Positions 19,922-29,268 of a stretch of DNA of 64,000 nucleotides are shown one piece after another. The DNA lies in contig DAICZS010000004.1 in NCBI GenBank assembly GCA_027311025.1, forward strand, positions 24,497-88,496. The letters are read 5' to 3'. This stretch comes from Ferrovaceae bacterium. Its GTDB lineage: Bacteria > Pseudomonadota > Gammaproteobacteria > Burkholderiales > Ferrovaceae. The translations under genes were made by a program, and so were the position numbers. Numbering within the stretch: the first letter of the stretch is position 1; every line of letters starts with the position of its first letter. Under the pieces are notes generated by a model, which was not told where the DNA came from, did not search any database, and saw only the letters and a list, made by a program, of their open reading frames with translations.

Positions 19922-20347
19922 TCAAATCTCAGGAACGAGGTTGGCACGATCAATACCCGCCACCTCTATTTCAAGGGCAACACCGTCTACATCCAGTACC
20001 AGTAAGGTGTCCGAAACCGAAACGATGCGCCCGACAAAATTGCGCTGACCCGCTCGTGGAACGCGCAAGCGCAGCTTGACGTCACGCCCGGCAAATCGGG
20101 AAAAATCGGCAGTCCGCTTGAGGGGCCGATCCAGCCCGGGCGACGAGACTTCCAGGCGGTCGTAATCAATGCCCTCGACAGCAAACAGCCGCGTCAACTG
20201 ATTGCTGACCGTAGCGCAATCCTCGACACCAATGCCTTCTGGCTTGTCGATGAAAACACGCAAAAGACCACGACCGGCGCGCTCCAAATCCACAAATTCG
20301 TAGCCCAGGCCAGTCACGGTTTTTTCAATCAGGGCCGACGCTTCCAT
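19922..20347 (-). CDS. rimP: Ribosome maturation factor RimP
   Basis: A 141-residue protein needed for assembly of the 30S subunit. It has the RimP signatures [35 protein letters not shown] and [16 protein letters not shown]. The ATG at 20347 gives the family length; the frame is open 27 codons further upstream, but that extension would run through the terminator hairpin at 20383-20410 and does not resemble RimP. It is first in the rimP-nusA-infB-rbfA-truB series. The metY tRNA gene found upstream of this operon in enterobacteria is absent. Confidence 0.94.
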   Translation of the reverse strand: MEASALIEKTVTGLGYEFVDLERAGRGLLRVFIDKPEGIGVEDCATVSNQLTRLFAVEGIDYDRLEVSSPGLDRPLKRTADFSRFAGRDVKLRLRVPRAGQRNFVGRIVSVSDTLLVLDVDGVALEIEVAGIDRANLVPEI

Positions 20348-20382
20348 CCGGACTTCACTCCCGCTGAACCCTGTCAGCAAAT

Positions 20383-20410
20383 AAAAAATGGGCTCGAGGC
20401 CCACTTTTTT
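20383..20410 (-). terminator. Terminator between the M17 aminopeptidase gene and rimP
   Basis: TGGGC and GCCCA (20389-20393 and 20399-20403) form a stem with a 5-base loop, flanked by A6 on one side and T6 on the other. It can therefore act on either strand. On the minus strand it would stop read-through from the aminopeptidase gene, or attenuate the rimP-nusA operon if the promoter lies upstream of it. It is 36 bases before the rimP start codon. Confidence 0.7.
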
Positions 20411-20436
20411 CAGAAACTTTTCCACCAAGCCTAGGA

Positions 20437-21948
20437 TTATAGCTTATTTTCTAACCAACTGTCCAGAAAATGCACCCCCCAGCTCACACCGAAGCCGGTG
20501 ACATCGGACCCCACGGCCCCCAGGCCGCCTTCGTTGCTGGAGGCAGACAGATCCATGTGAATCCAGGGACGCTGTGCCGTGAAACGGTACAGAAAGCGTG
20601 CCGCCAGGATGTGATCCGCTGTCCCATCCGCAGTGCATTGTTTTACGTCAGCCACTTTGCTGTCGAGCTGGGGATCGAAATCGACCGGGAACGGGAATGC
20701 CACCACCCGCTCGCCCACGGCATCCCCCACCGCCACCGCCAATTGGGCCAGCGGACCGGTACTGGCAAAAACACCACTGAATCGGCTGCCCAGCGCGGTA
20801 TGCATGCTTCCCGTCAGGGTGGCAAAATCCAGCATCAGGTCTGGTTGCTGGCGTGCAGCCAGCGTCAGGGTGTCGGCCAGGACCATGCGTCCTTCTGCAT
20901 CCGTGTGGATGATTTCGATGGTGGTGCCGTTGAGCGCCTTCACCACATCGTTTTGCTTGTATGCCTGCGGACTGATGTGGTTCTGGGCCAGTGCCAGCCA
21001 GCAATCCACCACCACGGGCAGCCGCAGGCGGCTTACCGCGGACAGGATGCCCAGTGCCACGGCGGAACCGTTCATGTCCTCGTGCATGCCATACATGTAC
21101 TTGGCAGGCTTGAGGTTATGTCCTCCCGTATCAAAGCAAATCCCTTTCCCCACCAGGGCCACCCGCTTGCGTGCCCGAGGGCCGCGGTACTGCAGATGCA
21201 CGATGGCCGCATCGGCGGGGGCGCTTCCCTGTGCCACCGCCACAAAAGCGCCAGCGCCCATGGTTTTGAGCCGGGACAAGGGATACTCGGTCAACCGCCA
21301 GCCTTCTTGCCGTGCCAACACGCGAATCTGTTGGCGATAACGCGCGGGCGTGAGTTCGTTGGGAGGAACCAGCGTCAGGCTGCGCGCTAGCGTGTTGCCT
21401 TCAGCAATGGCGCGGGCCGCCGCAAAGTGGGCCTCCTTGGGCGCCACACCCTGCAGGAAAATGGTGTCAAGCCCCGCCTTGACCTTGCTTTTACGCGACG
21501 GCAAGGCCGCCCCATTAAGCCAGGTGGCGTAAAGCGCCTGACCCGCCACGGCAGCCCGCACTGCCGCCTCTCCGGTCAGAATCAGAGCCAGTGTCTTGGG
21601 GCGTTCATCCAGCAAGGGTTTCAGGGCCTTGCACAGGGCAGACTGCTGCTCAAACCGTGAAAGCCCGGGGTTTACCCAGATCCAGGACAACAAAAGTCCT
21701 TCGTCGCACACGCCCACAACGGGCGTGTGCTGCAAAGTCTCCGGTGCATCCCCGCGCCGCTGCAAAGTGGCCAGCAAGGTTTCCAGTCCGGGAACGTCCT
21801 GTCCGGCCGCTGGTGGCGCGGCCAATACCACGAGCGCATGACGAATGCCCTGTCGGCGCCAGCCGGACACAGCGCCCGAAAGGGGCTTCAACCGTGCCAT
21901 ATGCTGCTGTCCGAGACCTGCCCTGGTTTGATGTCGCGTAGTTGCCAT
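20437..21948 (-). CDS. M17 leucyl aminopeptidase family protein (divergent subfamily)
   Basis: A 503-residue dizinc aminopeptidase of the PepA fold. The C-terminal catalytic domain keeps the metal and catalytic signatures: LVGKGICFDTGG, EDMNGSA, and HTDAEGRMVLADTL (corresponding to NTDAEGR in PepA). The N-terminal domain is poorly conserved, and GGHNLKPAKYMYGMHEDM differs from the GGISLKP...KYDM of canonical PepA, so it belongs to a side branch of the family. The start at 21948 (MATTRHQ) is the first ATG; none of the candidates has a clear Shine-Dalgarno, and an ATG at 21900 is an alternative. It is divergent from thyA with only 46 bases between. Confidence 0.85.
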   Translation of the reverse strand: MATTRHQTRAGLGQQHMARLKPLSGAVSGWRRQGIRHALVVLAAPPAAGQDVPGLETLLATLQRRGDAPETLQHTPVVGVCDEGLLLSWIWVNPGLSRFEQQSALCKALKPLLDERPKTLALILTGEAAVRAAVAGQALYATWLNGAALPSRKSKVKAGLDTIFLQGVAPKEAHFAAARAIAEGNTLARSLTLVPPNELTPARYRQQIRVLARQEGWRLTEYPLSRLKTMGAGAFVAVAQGSAPADAAIVHLQYRGPRARKRVALVGKGICFDTGGHNLKPAKYMYGMHEDMNGSAVALGILSAVSRLRLPVVVDCWLALAQNHISPQAYKQNDVVKALNGTTIEIIHTDAEGRMVLADTLTLAARQQPDLMLDFATLTGSMHTALGSRFSGVFASTGPLAQLAVAVGDAVGERVVAFPFPVDFDPQLDSKVADVKQCTADGTADHILAARFLYRFTAQRPWIHMDLSASSNEGGLGAVGSDVTGFGVSWGVHFLDSWLENKL

Positions 21949-21994
21949 GATGATCTGATGCAATGTTGTATCGAGGCGATGGTATCATGCCCCC

Positions 21995-22789
21995 ATGCAA
22001 CAGTACCTCCAGTTTATCGGCGACATTCTGGATCGCGGCGTCACCAAAACCGACCGGACCGGCGTGGGCACGCTCAGCATCTTCGGATACCAGATGCGCT
22101 TTGACCTGCGCGCAGGCTTTCCGCTGGTCACTACCAAAAAGCTGCACTTGCATTCCATCATTCACGAGTTGATCTGGTTTCTCTCTGGCGACACCAACAT
22201 CGATTATCTCAAGCGCAACGGCGTCAGCATCTGGGACGAATGGGCCGATGATCAAGGGGATTTGGGGCCTGTTTACGGCAAACAGTGGCGTCGCTGGGAG
22301 GCCAATGACGGCCGTGTCATCGATCAGATGGCGCAGGTGGTGCAACAGATTCGAGGCAATCCGGATTCGCGCCGCCTGATCGTGTCCGCCTGGAACGTGG
22401 GTGAAGTGGAACGCATGGCGCTACCGCCTTGCCATTTGCTGTTCCAGTTTTATGTGGCCGAAGGCCGGTTGTCCTGCCAGCTCTACCAGCGCTCTTGCGA
22501 TGCCGGACTTGGCGTGCCGTTCAACATCGCATCCTACGCCCTGCTCACACACCTCGTGGCACAGCAAAGCGATCTTGAAGTGGGTGATTTTGTCTGGACC
22601 GGAGGTGACTGCCACATCTATCTCAACCATGTGGATGCCTTGCGCCAGCAACTGACACGTTCTCCGTTGCCGTTACCCCGTCTGACCTTGCTGCGCCGTC
22701 CGGAATCGCTCTTCGACTATCGTTTTGAAGACATCTGCATCGAGAACTATCAGGCACACCCGCACATTCCCATGCGGGTTGCCGTCTAG
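21995..22789 (+). CDS. thyA: Thymidylate synthase ThyA
   Basis: A 264-residue folate-dependent thymidylate synthase, exactly the E. coli length. It methylates dUMP to dTMP using methylene-tetrahydrofolate. The catalytic cysteine is C146 in [13 protein letters not shown]; other signatures are [41 protein letters not shown] and the C-terminal MRVAV that closes the active site. No folA follows; clpA converges 14 bases downstream. The intergenic region shared with the aminopeptidase gene is too short to call a promoter safely. Confidence 0.97.
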   Translation: MQQYLQFIGDILDRGVTKTDRTGVGTLSIFGYQMRFDLRAGFPLVTTKKLHLHSIIHELIWFLSGDTNIDYLKRNGVSIWDEWADDQGDLGPVYGKQWRRWEANDGRVIDQMAQVVQQIRGNPDSRRLIVSAWNVGEVERMALPPCHLLFQFYVAEGRLSCQLYQRSCDAGLGVPFNIASYALLTHLVAQQSDLEVGDFVWTGGDCHIYLNHVDALRQQLTRSPLPLPRLTLLRRPESLFDYRFEDICIENYQAHPHIPMRVAV

Positions 22790-22803
22790 TCCATCATCGC
22801 GTT

Positions 22804-25071
22804 CTAGTGCAGGGCCTCAGCCTTGGCTTTGGCCTCATCAAAACCAAGCGAGATCTTCTCGTCGGCGTCCACATCCACTGTCACCTTGCCCCCTGATGCC
22901 AAACGACCAAAGAGGAGCTCGTCGGCGAGGGCGCGCCGGATGGTGTCCTGGATCAGGCGCGCCATGGGGCGTGCACCCATGAGCGGATCAAAGCCCTCGC
23001 GCGCCAGGTAGTTGCGCAGGGCATCGGTGAAGGTGGCCTCGACGCGTTTTTCGTGCAATTGAGATTCCAGCTGCATCAGGAACTTGTCCACCACCCGCAG
23101 GATGACGTCCCGATCCAGCGTGGCAAACGAGATGGTGGCGTCCAGGCGATTACGAAACTCTGGCGTGAACATGCGCTTGATGTCCAGCAGCTCGTCACCC
23201 TTGTGTTCATTGGGCAGGAACCCAATCCCCGTTTTGGTCAGTGATTCTGCTCCCGCATTGGTGGTCATGATGATGACCGTGTTGCGAAAATCTGCCTTGC
23301 GTCCATTATTGTCCGTCAGGGTGCCGTGATCCATGACCTGCAGCAGGATGTTGAAAATATCCGGATGCGCCTTTTCGATCTCGTCGAGCAGCAACACGGA
23401 ATAGGGATGCTTGGTAATGGCCTCGGTCAGCAAGCCGCCCTGGTCAAAACCCACATACCCCGGAGGAGCGCCGATCAAACGCGAGACGGCATGGGGCTCC
23501 ATGTATTCGGACATGTCAAAACGGATGAGTTCAACACCCAGTGTATACGCCAGTTGACGCGCCACTTCGGTCTTGCCCACACCAGTGGGCCCGGAAAAAA
23601 GAAAGGAGCCAATGGGTTTTTGCGGATTGCCCAGGCCGCTGCGCGCCATTTTGATGGCAGCTGCCAGCGCGTCAATGGCCTTGTCCTGCCCAAAGACCAC
23701 GGCTTTCAGGTCACGGTCCAGGGTTTTCAGTGCGTTTCGGTCATTATTGGAGACGTTGCGCGCAGGAATGCGGGCAATCTTGGCCACGATGTCTTCAATG
23801 TCGCCCTTGCCGATCACTTTTCGCTGTTTGGATTTAGGCAAGATACGCTGCGCGGCACCCGCCTCGTCAATGACGTCGATGGCCTTGTCCGGCAAATGGC
23901 GATCGTTGATGAAGCGCGCCGACAGTTCGGCAGCGCTCGTCAGTGCAGTTTCACTGTAGCGCACGCCGTGGTGGCTTTCGAAACGGGATTTGAGGCCGCG
24001 CAGAATCTGCACGGTTTCGTCAATGGTGGGTTCCACCACGTCAATTTTCTGAAAACGACGCGAAAGCGCGTGATCCTTTTCGAAAATACCGCGATATTCG
24101 GTATAGGTCGTGGCGCCAATGCAGCGTAGCGTACCCTTGGAGAGCGCGGGCTTGAGCAGGTTGGACGCGTCCAGCGTGCCTCCGGAAGCTGCGCCGGCAC
24201 CGATGAGTGTGTGGATTTCGTCAATGAACAGGATACTCGACGGATCTTCCTGCAACTGCTTCAAAACCGCCTTGAGGCGTTGCTCGAAGTCGCCACGGTA
24301 TTTGGTGCCTGCAAGCAGCGCACCCATATCGAGAGAATATACCGTGGCATGCGCCAATATATCTGGAATGTTGCCCGCCACAATGCGACAGGCCAGGCCC
24401 TCTGCGATGGCCGTCTTGCCAACGCCTGCCTCACCCACCAACAAGGGGTTGTTTTTGCGGCGCCGACATAGAATCTGAATCACCCGTTCCACTTCCCTGT
24501 CACGACCGATGAGCGGATCGATCTTGCCGGCACTGACTTGCGCATTGAGGTTGAGCGTGAAACTTTGCAATGCGCCGCCACTCTGGCTATCCGCTTCATT
24601 CTCCTGCTGCCCGCCCTCTTCACGCGGTGTGCCTTGTGGCACCTTGGTGATGCCATGGGCGATGTAATTCACCATGTCAAGACGACTAATGCCTTGCTGA
24701 TTGAGGAAATACACGGCGTGCGAATCTTTCTCGCCAAAGATGGCGACGAGCACGTTGGCCCCCGTCACTTCCTTTTTTCCGGAAGATTGCACATGCAGGA
24801 TGGCGCGTTGAATGACGCGCTGAAACCCCAGAGTGGGCTGGGTATCCACATCTCCGTCGCCAGGCACCATCGGCGTGTGCTCACGCACAAACTCGGCCAG
24901 CTCCTTGCGCAGTGCCTCAATATCCGCTCCGCAGGCGCGCAGTACGTCTACCGCAGAGGGATTATCCATCAACGCCAAAAGCAAATGCTCCACGGTGATG
25001 AACTCGTGGCGCTTTTGTCGGGCATCGACAAAAGCCATGTGCAGGCTGACTTCCAGTTCTTGAGCGATCAT
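22804..25071 (-). CDS. clpA: ATP-dependent Clp protease ATP-binding subunit ClpA
   Basis: A 755-residue AAA+ unfoldase that feeds ClpP. Seen in order: Clp N-terminal repeat domain (1-145), D1 with Walker A GEAGVGKT at 213-220, D2 with GPTGVGKT at 494-501, and an IGF loop near 615 (TKTGIGFLP) that docks on ClpP. There is no coiled-coil middle domain, so it is ClpA, not ClpB or ClpC. The ATG at 25071 overlaps the clpS stop (ATGA). The clpS-clpA pair gives N-end-rule degradation. clpP itself is not in the window. Confidence 0.97.
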   Translation of the reverse strand: MIAQELEVSLHMAFVDARQKRHEFITVEHLLLALMDNPSAVDVLRACGADIEALRKELAEFVREHTPMVPGDGDVDTQPTLGFQRVIQRAILHVQSSGKKEVTGANVLVAIFGEKDSHAVYFLNQQGISRLDMVNYIAHGITKVPQGTPREEGGQQENEADSQSGGALQSFTLNLNAQVSAGKIDPLIGRDREVERVIQILCRRRKNNPLLVGEAGVGKTAIAEGLACRIVAGNIPDILAHATVYSLDMGALLAGTKYRGDFEQRLKAVLKQLQEDPSSILFIDEIHTLIGAGAASGGTLDASNLLKPALSKGTLRCIGATTYTEYRGIFEKDHALSRRFQKIDVVEPTIDETVQILRGLKSRFESHHGVRYSETALTSAAELSARFINDRHLPDKAIDVIDEAGAAQRILPKSKQRKVIGKGDIEDIVAKIARIPARNVSNNDRNALKTLDRDLKAVVFGQDKAIDALAAAIKMARSGLGNPQKPIGSFLFSGPTGVGKTEVARQLAYTLGVELIRFDMSEYMEPHAVSRLIGAPPGYVGFDQGGLLTEAITKHPYSVLLLDEIEKAHPDIFNILLQVMDHGTLTDNNGRKADFRNTVIIMTTNAGAESLTKTGIGFLPNEHKGDELLDIKRMFTPEFRNRLDATISFATLDRDVILRVVDKFLMQLESQLHEKRVEATFTDALRNYLAREGFDPLMGARPMARLIQDTIRRALADELLFGRLASGGKVTVDVDADEKISLGFDEAKAKAEALH

Positions 25072-25382
25072 GTTCCGTTTTCCTCCATCACGCATTGCAG
25101 CGGATGCTGATGTTGCCGGGCATACCCGGTCACGCGTTCAACCTTGGTGGCTGCAATATCCCTGGGGTAGACCCCACACACGCCTCGGCCTTCAGTGTGA
25201 ACCTTGAGCATAACCCTGGTTGCCGCTTCACGATCCAGGGAGAAAAATACCTGCAACACCTGAACCACGAACTCCATGGGCGTAAAATCGTCATTCAGCA
25301 GTACGACATTGAAAAGCGAAGGTGGTTTCGCCCGGGTACGCTGTTTTTCAAGAACGGGGTCTGCCGGATTTCGGGTTGCCAT
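25068..25382 (-). CDS. clpS: ClpA adaptor protein ClpS
   Basis: A 104-residue adaptor that binds proteins with destabilising N-terminal residues and hands them to ClpA. The binding-pocket signature [21 protein letters not shown] and the [16 protein letters not shown] segment are intact. The start at 25382 (MATRNPAD) matches the usual betaproteobacterial N-terminus; the frame is open 26 codons further but that part is unlike ClpS. The Shine-Dalgarno is weak. Stop and clpA start overlap as ATGA. Confidence 0.95.
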   Translation of the reverse strand: MATRNPADPVLEKQRTRAKPPSLFNVVLLNDDFTPMEFVVQVLQVFFSLDREAATRVMLKVHTEGRGVCGVYPRDIAATKVERVTGYARQHQHPLQCVMEENGT

Positions 25383-25449
25383 GTATTTAAAGTATCTTGC
25401 CTCAATCCCTGAAGTTTCTAGCGACCAGGATTGCATCACTAATGGGTTC

Positions 25450-25477
25450 AGTCTAAACAATTCTGGGTTTTTCGCAA
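25450..25477 (-). promoter_or_regulatory. Candidate promoter for clpS-clpA
   Basis: On the minus strand TTGCGA (25472-25477) and TAGACT (25450-25455) are 16 bases apart, about 70 bases ahead of the clpS start. Each box matches 4 of 6 consensus bases; this is a candidate only. Confidence 0.33.
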
Positions 25478-25536
25478 GGGTTGTGGTGACCTTTGCAAGC
25501 TTTCCCCCTGGAGAATCTCAAATTGGGGTTAACTAC

Positions 25537-25566
25537 TTGACTTACACGGTAAAAGTCGCGTAAAAG
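25537..25566 (+). promoter_or_regulatory. Candidate promoter and long leader of the cold-shock gene
   Basis: TTGACT (25537-25542) matches 5 of 6 bases of the -35 box; TAAAAG (25561-25566) matches 4 of 6 of the -10 box at 18 bases spacing. The transcript would have a leader of about 105-110 bases before the cold-shock start codon. Long structured leaders are established in cspA-type genes as RNA thermosensors; no single dominant hairpin is obvious here by eye. Confidence 0.5.
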
Positions 25567-25680
25567 ATTGTCTGGCGTTTGGTTCAAGATGTCTGCATCA
25601 CCGGTTTGTCCGTTTGCTGGCCTTGAAACTCAAACCGTTCCGGGTTTACAGGCCCATATTTATCGATAGGAAAGCAAACA

Positions 25681-25884
25681 ATGGCAACAGGCACAGTGAA
25701 GTGGTTCAATGATTCCAAGGGTTACGGCTTCATTACCCCCGATGATGGCAGCGAAGACCTTTTCGCACATTTCTCGGCAATCCAGATGGGCGGCTTCAAG
25801 ACCCTGAAGGAAGGCCAGAAGGTCTCGTTCGAGGTTACGCAAGGCCCCAAAGGCAAGCAAGCCTCCAACATCCAGGCTGCGTAA
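25681..25884 (+). CDS. Cold-shock protein, CspA family
   Basis: A 67-residue single-domain nucleic-acid chaperone. The RNP1-like [11 protein letters not shown] and RNP2-like DLFAHFSAI motifs carry the aromatic residues that stack on single-stranded RNA or DNA. Length and sequence ([17 protein letters not shown]) are typical of betaproteobacterial CspA/CspE proteins. GGAAAG lies ahead of the ATG. A strong bidirectional terminator follows and separates it from icd. In betaproteobacteria the clpS/clpA, csp and icd genes are commonly neighbours. Confidence 0.96.
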   Translation: MATGTVKWFNDSKGYGFITPDDGSEDLFAHFSAIQMGGFKTLKEGQKVSFEVTQGPKGKQASNIQAA

Positions 25885-25924
25885 TTCCCACCTTCCCTGC
25901 CCAACCACCGTTGGGCGTGACGGT

Positions 25925-25957
25925 AAAAAAACCCCCTGCCATAGCAGGGGGTTTTTT
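25925..25957. terminator. Bidirectional Rho-independent terminator between csp and icd
   Basis: AACCCCCTGC and GCAGGGGGTT form a 10-base perfect stem with a CATA loop (about 25929-25952), flanked by an A run on the left and a T run on the right. It can end both the cold-shock transcript on the plus strand and the icd transcript on the minus strand. Confidence 0.92.
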
Positions 25958-25976
25958 CATGCACGACGCGACTGTG

Positions 25977-27215
25977 TCAAAGATGCTTGATGAGCTCCTT
26001 GCCAAAGCCTGAACAGGAGACCTGAGTGGCCCCCGGCATCAATCGGGCGAAGTCATAAGTAACTGTTTTTGCTGCAATTGCTTTCTTCATGGCGTCAATA
26101 ATGCAATCTGCAGCCTCAAACCAGCCCATGTGGCGCAGCATCATCTCGGCAGACAGGATCATCGACCCTGGGTTGACGTAGTCTTTTCCGGCGTATTTTG
26201 GGGCCGTACCGTGGGTGGCTTCAAACATGGCCACGGTATCCGACAAATTGGCTCCGGGAGCGATGCCGATACCGCCCACCTGAGCTGCCAGGGCATCCGA
26301 GATGAAATCGCCGTTGAGGTTCATGGTGGCGATGACGTCGTATTCTTCTGGACGCAGCAGGATTTGCTGCAGGAAGGCGTCGGCAATGACATCCTTGATG
26401 ACGATGCCGTTGGGCAATTTCATCCAGGGGCCCCCATCCAGCAATACGGCACCGAACTCACGCTGGCACAAGGCATAAGCCCAGCTCTTGAAGGCACCTT
26501 CGGTGTATTTCATGATGTTGCCCTTATGCACGATGGTCACCGACTTGCGCTGATTATCGATGGCGTATTTCACCGCCTGGCGCATCAGTCTCTCGGTCCC
26601 TTCGCGCGATACGGGCTTGATGCCGATTCCCGATGTGGCCGGGAAACGGATGGCGCTCACTTTCATTTCCTTTTGCAGGAACTCTATGATCTTGCGGGCC
26701 TCGGGGGACTCGGCTTCCCATTCGATCCCAGCGTAAATATCTTCCGAGTTTTCGCGAAAAATCACCATGTCCGTCTTTTCAGGCTCGCGCACCGGGCTTG
26801 GCACCCCAGTAAACCAGCGTACCGGACGCAAACAGACGTAAAGGTCCAGTTGCTGGCGCAACGCCACGTTGATGGACCGAATCCCCCCCCCGACCGGGGT
26901 CGTGAGCGGGCCCTTGATGGACACGACGAAATCGCGCACGGCATGCAGCGTTTCTTCGGGCAACCACACATTATCCCCATACACGCGAACCGACTTTTCA
27001 CCCGCATAGACTTCCATCCAGGAAATCTGTCGCTTACCGCCATAGGCCCGGGCTATTGCGGCATCCACTACCGTTTTCATGACCGGGGTGATATCCACAC
27101 CCGTGCCGTCTCCTTCCAGGAAAGGGATGATGGGCCGATCCGGAACCTCCAGGGAATAGTCCGACTTGACGCGAATCTTCTCCCCAACCGTGGGGACCTT
27201 GATGTGCTGGTACAT
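25977..27215 (-). CDS. icd: Isocitrate dehydrogenase, NADP-dependent
   Basis: A 412-residue homodimeric enzyme that oxidises isocitrate to 2-oxoglutarate. It follows E. coli Icd closely: [63 protein letters not shown] and [17 protein letters not shown]114 corresponds to the Ser113 that AceK phosphorylates in E. coli to push carbon into the glyoxylate shunt; no aceK is in the window. The ATG at 27215 has GGGAGG 11 bases ahead and gives the family length. It is divergent from rraA-aceA, so both branches of isocitrate use lie back to back. Confidence 0.97.
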   Translation of the reverse strand: MYQHIKVPTVGEKIRVKSDYSLEVPDRPIIPFLEGDGTGVDITPVMKTVVDAAIARAYGGKRQISWMEVYAGEKSVRVYGDNVWLPEETLHAVRDFVVSIKGPLTTPVGGGIRSINVALRQQLDLYVCLRPVRWFTGVPSPVREPEKTDMVIFRENSEDIYAGIEWEAESPEARKIIEFLQKEMKVSAIRFPATSGIGIKPVSREGTERLMRQAVKYAIDNQRKSVTIVHKGNIMKYTEGAFKSWAYALCQREFGAVLLDGGPWMKLPNGIVIKDVIADAFLQQILLRPEEYDVIATMNLNGDFISDALAAQVGGIGIAPGANLSDTVAMFEATHGTAPKYAGKDYVNPGSMILSAEMMLRHMGWFEAADCIIDAMKKAIAAKTVTYDFARLMPGATQVSCSGFGKELIKHL

Positions 27216-27249
27216 GATGGCCGATGCCTCCCATTGAAAAAATACTTGT

Positions 27250-27277
27250 ATCCTATGTCTTATATATGATATATCAA
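27250..27277 (-). promoter_or_regulatory. icd: Candidate icd promoter
   Basis: On the minus strand TTGATA (27272-27277, 5 of 6 matches) and TAGGAT (27250-27255, 4 of 6) are 16 bases apart. A start of transcription near 27243 would leave a leader of about 28 bases including the GGGAGG ribosome-binding site. The -35 overlaps the palindrome at 27267-27276. Confidence 0.45.
27267..27276. promoter_or_regulatory. AT-rich palindrome in the icd/rraA intergenic region
   Basis: TGATATATCA is a perfect 10-base palindrome inside a strongly AT-rich patch in an otherwise GC-rich region. It overlaps the predicted icd -35 box and lies 59 bases ahead of rraA. It could be an operator for a regulator of the isocitrate branch point. 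The half-site spacing does not fit FNR/Crp sites. Confidence 0.35.
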
Positions 27278-27334
27278 TACTCACACGAACGGGAAACTGT
27301 TTTCACTTCCCTCCATTCACCCAAGGAGCCCGTC

Positions 27335-27820
27335 ATGGCCCTCAACACCTCTGATCTTTGCGATCAACTCGGCGAAGCCGCTTTCGTGGCCGAACCCATG
27401 TTGGGCAATTATGGTGGCATGACGGCTTTTGGCGGGCAAATGGCCACATTAAAGGTTTTTGAGGACAACACCCTCGTACGGGCCGCTCTGGAAACCCCGG
27501 GCTTTGGCCGCGTACTCGTCGTAGACGGAGGCGGATCCTTCCGTTGTGCCCTGGTGGGCGACCAACTTGCCTCGCTGGGCGTGAAACATGGCTGGGCTGG
27601 CATCATCGTTTATGGCTGCATTCGCGACTCGCAGTCCATCAGCAGCATGCCCATTGGCGTGCAGGCCCTGGGAACCCACCCCCGAAGATCCATCAAGAAA
27701 GGCGAAGGCGCTGCAGACATTCCGGTCACTTTTGCCGGAGTGACCTTCAAACCCGGATCCTGGCTCTATGCGGACGATGACGGCCTGGTCGTCACCACCC
27801 GCCGCATGGATCCCACCTAA
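27335..27820 (+). CDS. rraA: RraA family protein (RNase E regulator / HMG aldolase fold)
   Basis: A 161-residue protein, the exact length of E. coli RraA, which binds RNase E and slows mRNA decay. It has [41 protein letters not shown] and the final VYADDDG-like [11 protein letters not shown]. The family also contains divalent-metal 4-hydroxy-4-methyl-2-oxoglutarate/oxaloacetate aldolases, and the G-D-x20-R-D motif needed for that activity is present, so an oxaloacetate decarboxylase role beside the glyoxylate genes is possible. AAGGAG is 6 bases before the ATG. It precedes aceA by 35 bases and is probably in the same transcript. Confidence 0.9.
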   Translation: MALNTSDLCDQLGEAAFVAEPMLGNYGGMTAFGGQMATLKVFEDNTLVRAALETPGFGRVLVVDGGGSFRCALVGDQLASLGVKHGWAGIIVYGCIRDSQSISSMPIGVQALGTHPRRSIKKGEGAADIPVTFAGVTFKPGSWLYADDDGLVVTTRRMDPT

Positions 27821-27855
27821 CGTTTACAGGCAGTCACCATTTTTAGGAGAAGTTC

Positions 27856-29133
27856 ATGAGTGTCGAACAGGAAATTGCAAAGCTGAACCGTGATTGGGCT
27901 GAAAACCCCCGCTGGAAAGGCGTCAAGCGTCCCTACAGTGCAGAGGACGTGGTCCGCCTGCGCGGCAGCCTGCAGATCGAATACACCCTGGCCCGTCGCG
28001 GTGCTGAAAAATTATGGCAGCTGTGCACCACGGAACCCTACGTCAACACCCTGGGTGCGCTCACGGGCAACCAGGCCATGCAGCAGGTCAAGGCAGGCCT
28101 CAAGGCCATCTACCTCTCAGGCTGGCAAGTGGCCGGGGACGCCAACGACTCGCTGCAAATGTACCCTGACCAGTCCCTGTATGCGGTCAGCTCAGTGCCC
28201 ACCGTCGTGCGCCGCATCAACAACACCTTTCGCCGCGCCGACCAGTTGCATTGGGCCGAAGGCAAATCCAGTATTGACTGGTTTGCACCCATCGTGGCAG
28301 ATGCAGAAGCAGGTTTTGGCGGAGTACTCAATGCCCATGAACTGATGAAAGCCATGATCGAGGCCGGCGCCGCAGGCGTCCATTTTGAAGACCAGCTTGC
28401 TGCCGCCAAAAAATGTGGCCACCTGGGAGGCAAGGTTCTGGTCCCCACCCAGGAAGCCGTCCAAAAACTGGTGGCAGCCCGCTTTGCAGCCGACATCATG
28501 GGCGTTCCCACCATCCTGCTGGCACGTACCGACGCGGAAGCCGCCAACCTGCTGACCTCGGACGTGGACCCGCGCGACCAGCCGTTTTGCACCGGCGAGC
28601 GGACTTCAGAGGGGTTTTATCGGGTGCGCAACGGCCTCGAGGCCTCCATTGCCCGTGGCCTTGCTTATGCTGAAGTGGCCGACATGGTGTGGTGCGAAAC
28701 CGGAAAACCCGACCTGGAGTTCGCCCGGCAATGGGCTGAAGCCATTCGGGATAAATTCCCGGGCAAGATGCTGGCGTATAACTGCTCGCCGTCCTTCAAC
28801 TGGAAAAAACACCTGGACGACGCCACCATTGCCAAGTTTCAACGTGAACTGGGCGCGATGGGCTATAAGTTCCAGTTCATCACCCTGGCCGGGTTCCACT
28901 CGCTCAATTACGGCATGTATGACCTCGCGCAGGGCTATGCGCGGGACGGCATGACGGCCTATGTCAAGCTGCAGGAAGCCGAATTCGTCGCCGAGAAACA
29001 GGGCTACACCGCAACGCGCCATCAACGTGAAGTGGGGACCGGCTATTTTGATGAGGTCACACAGGTGATTCAGGGAGGGGCTTCATCAACCACCGCCCTG
29101 ACCGGCTCTACAGAGGAAGAACAGTTCCATTAA
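27856..29133 (+). CDS. aceA: Isocitrate lyase
   Basis: A 425-residue enzyme that splits isocitrate into glyoxylate and succinate, the first step of the glyoxylate shunt needed for growth on acetate or fatty acids. The catalytic loop KKCGHLGGK (185-193) has the essential C187. [15 protein letters not shown] and [12 protein letters not shown] are further family signatures. TTAGGAGAAG precedes the ATG. A strong terminator follows at 29161. The gene lies between rraA and the malate synthase gene. Confidence 0.98.
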   Translation: MSVEQEIAKLNRDWAENPRWKGVKRPYSAEDVVRLRGSLQIEYTLARRGAEKLWQLCTTEPYVNTLGALTGNQAMQQVKAGLKAIYLSGWQVAGDANDSLQMYPDQSLYAVSSVPTVVRRINNTFRRADQLHWAEGKSSIDWFAPIVADAEAGFGGVLNAHELMKAMIEAGAAGVHFEDQLAAAKKCGHLGGKVLVPTQEAVQKLVAARFAADIMGVPTILLARTDAEAANLLTSDVDPRDQPFCTGERTSEGFYRVRNGLEASIARGLAYAEVADMVWCETGKPDLEFARQWAEAIRDKFPGKMLAYNCSPSFNWKKHLDDATIAKFQRELGAMGYKFQFITLAGFHSLNYGMYDLAQGYARDGMTAYVKLQEAEFVAEKQGYTATRHQREVGTGYFDEVTQVIQGGASSTTALTGSTEEEQFH

Positions 29134-29160
29134 CCCCCTACCACCGGTGATCCTGGTGGC

Positions 29161-29192
29161 ATCCCGCCCCGGCCAATCGGGGCGGGATTTTT
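29161..29192 (+). terminator. Rho-independent terminator after aceA
   Basis: ATCCCGCCCC (29161-29170) and GGGGCGGGAT (29179-29188) form a 10-base perfect stem with an 8-base loop, followed by a T run. It separates the aceA transcript from the separately promoted aceB. Confidence 0.92.
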
Positions 29193-29205
29193 CATGCATT
29201 AACCT

Positions 29206-29234
29206 TTGTCCAATCGACAATGGTTCGGTAATAT
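29206..29234 (+). promoter_or_regulatory. Candidate aceB promoter with overlapping inverted repeat
   Basis: TTGTCC (29206-29211) and TAATAT (29229-29234) are exactly 17 bases apart, each with 4 of 6 consensus matches. TTGTC and GACAA (29206-29210 and 29216-29220) form an inverted repeat over the -35 box, a possible operator half-site pair. The start codon follows 35 bases later. Confidence 0.45.
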
Positions 29235-29268
29235 TGCACTGCAGCATTTCAAACCTGAAGAGGATCTC

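Noticed and set aside
20348..20428. A 27-codon N-terminal extension of RimP
   Set aside because: It would translate through the terminator hairpin and is unlike any RimP start; the ATG at 20347 gives the normal length.
27265..27278. FNR/Crp-type binding site ahead of icd
   Set aside because: The half-sites TGAT and ATCA are only 2 bases apart; FNR needs 4 and Crp 6.
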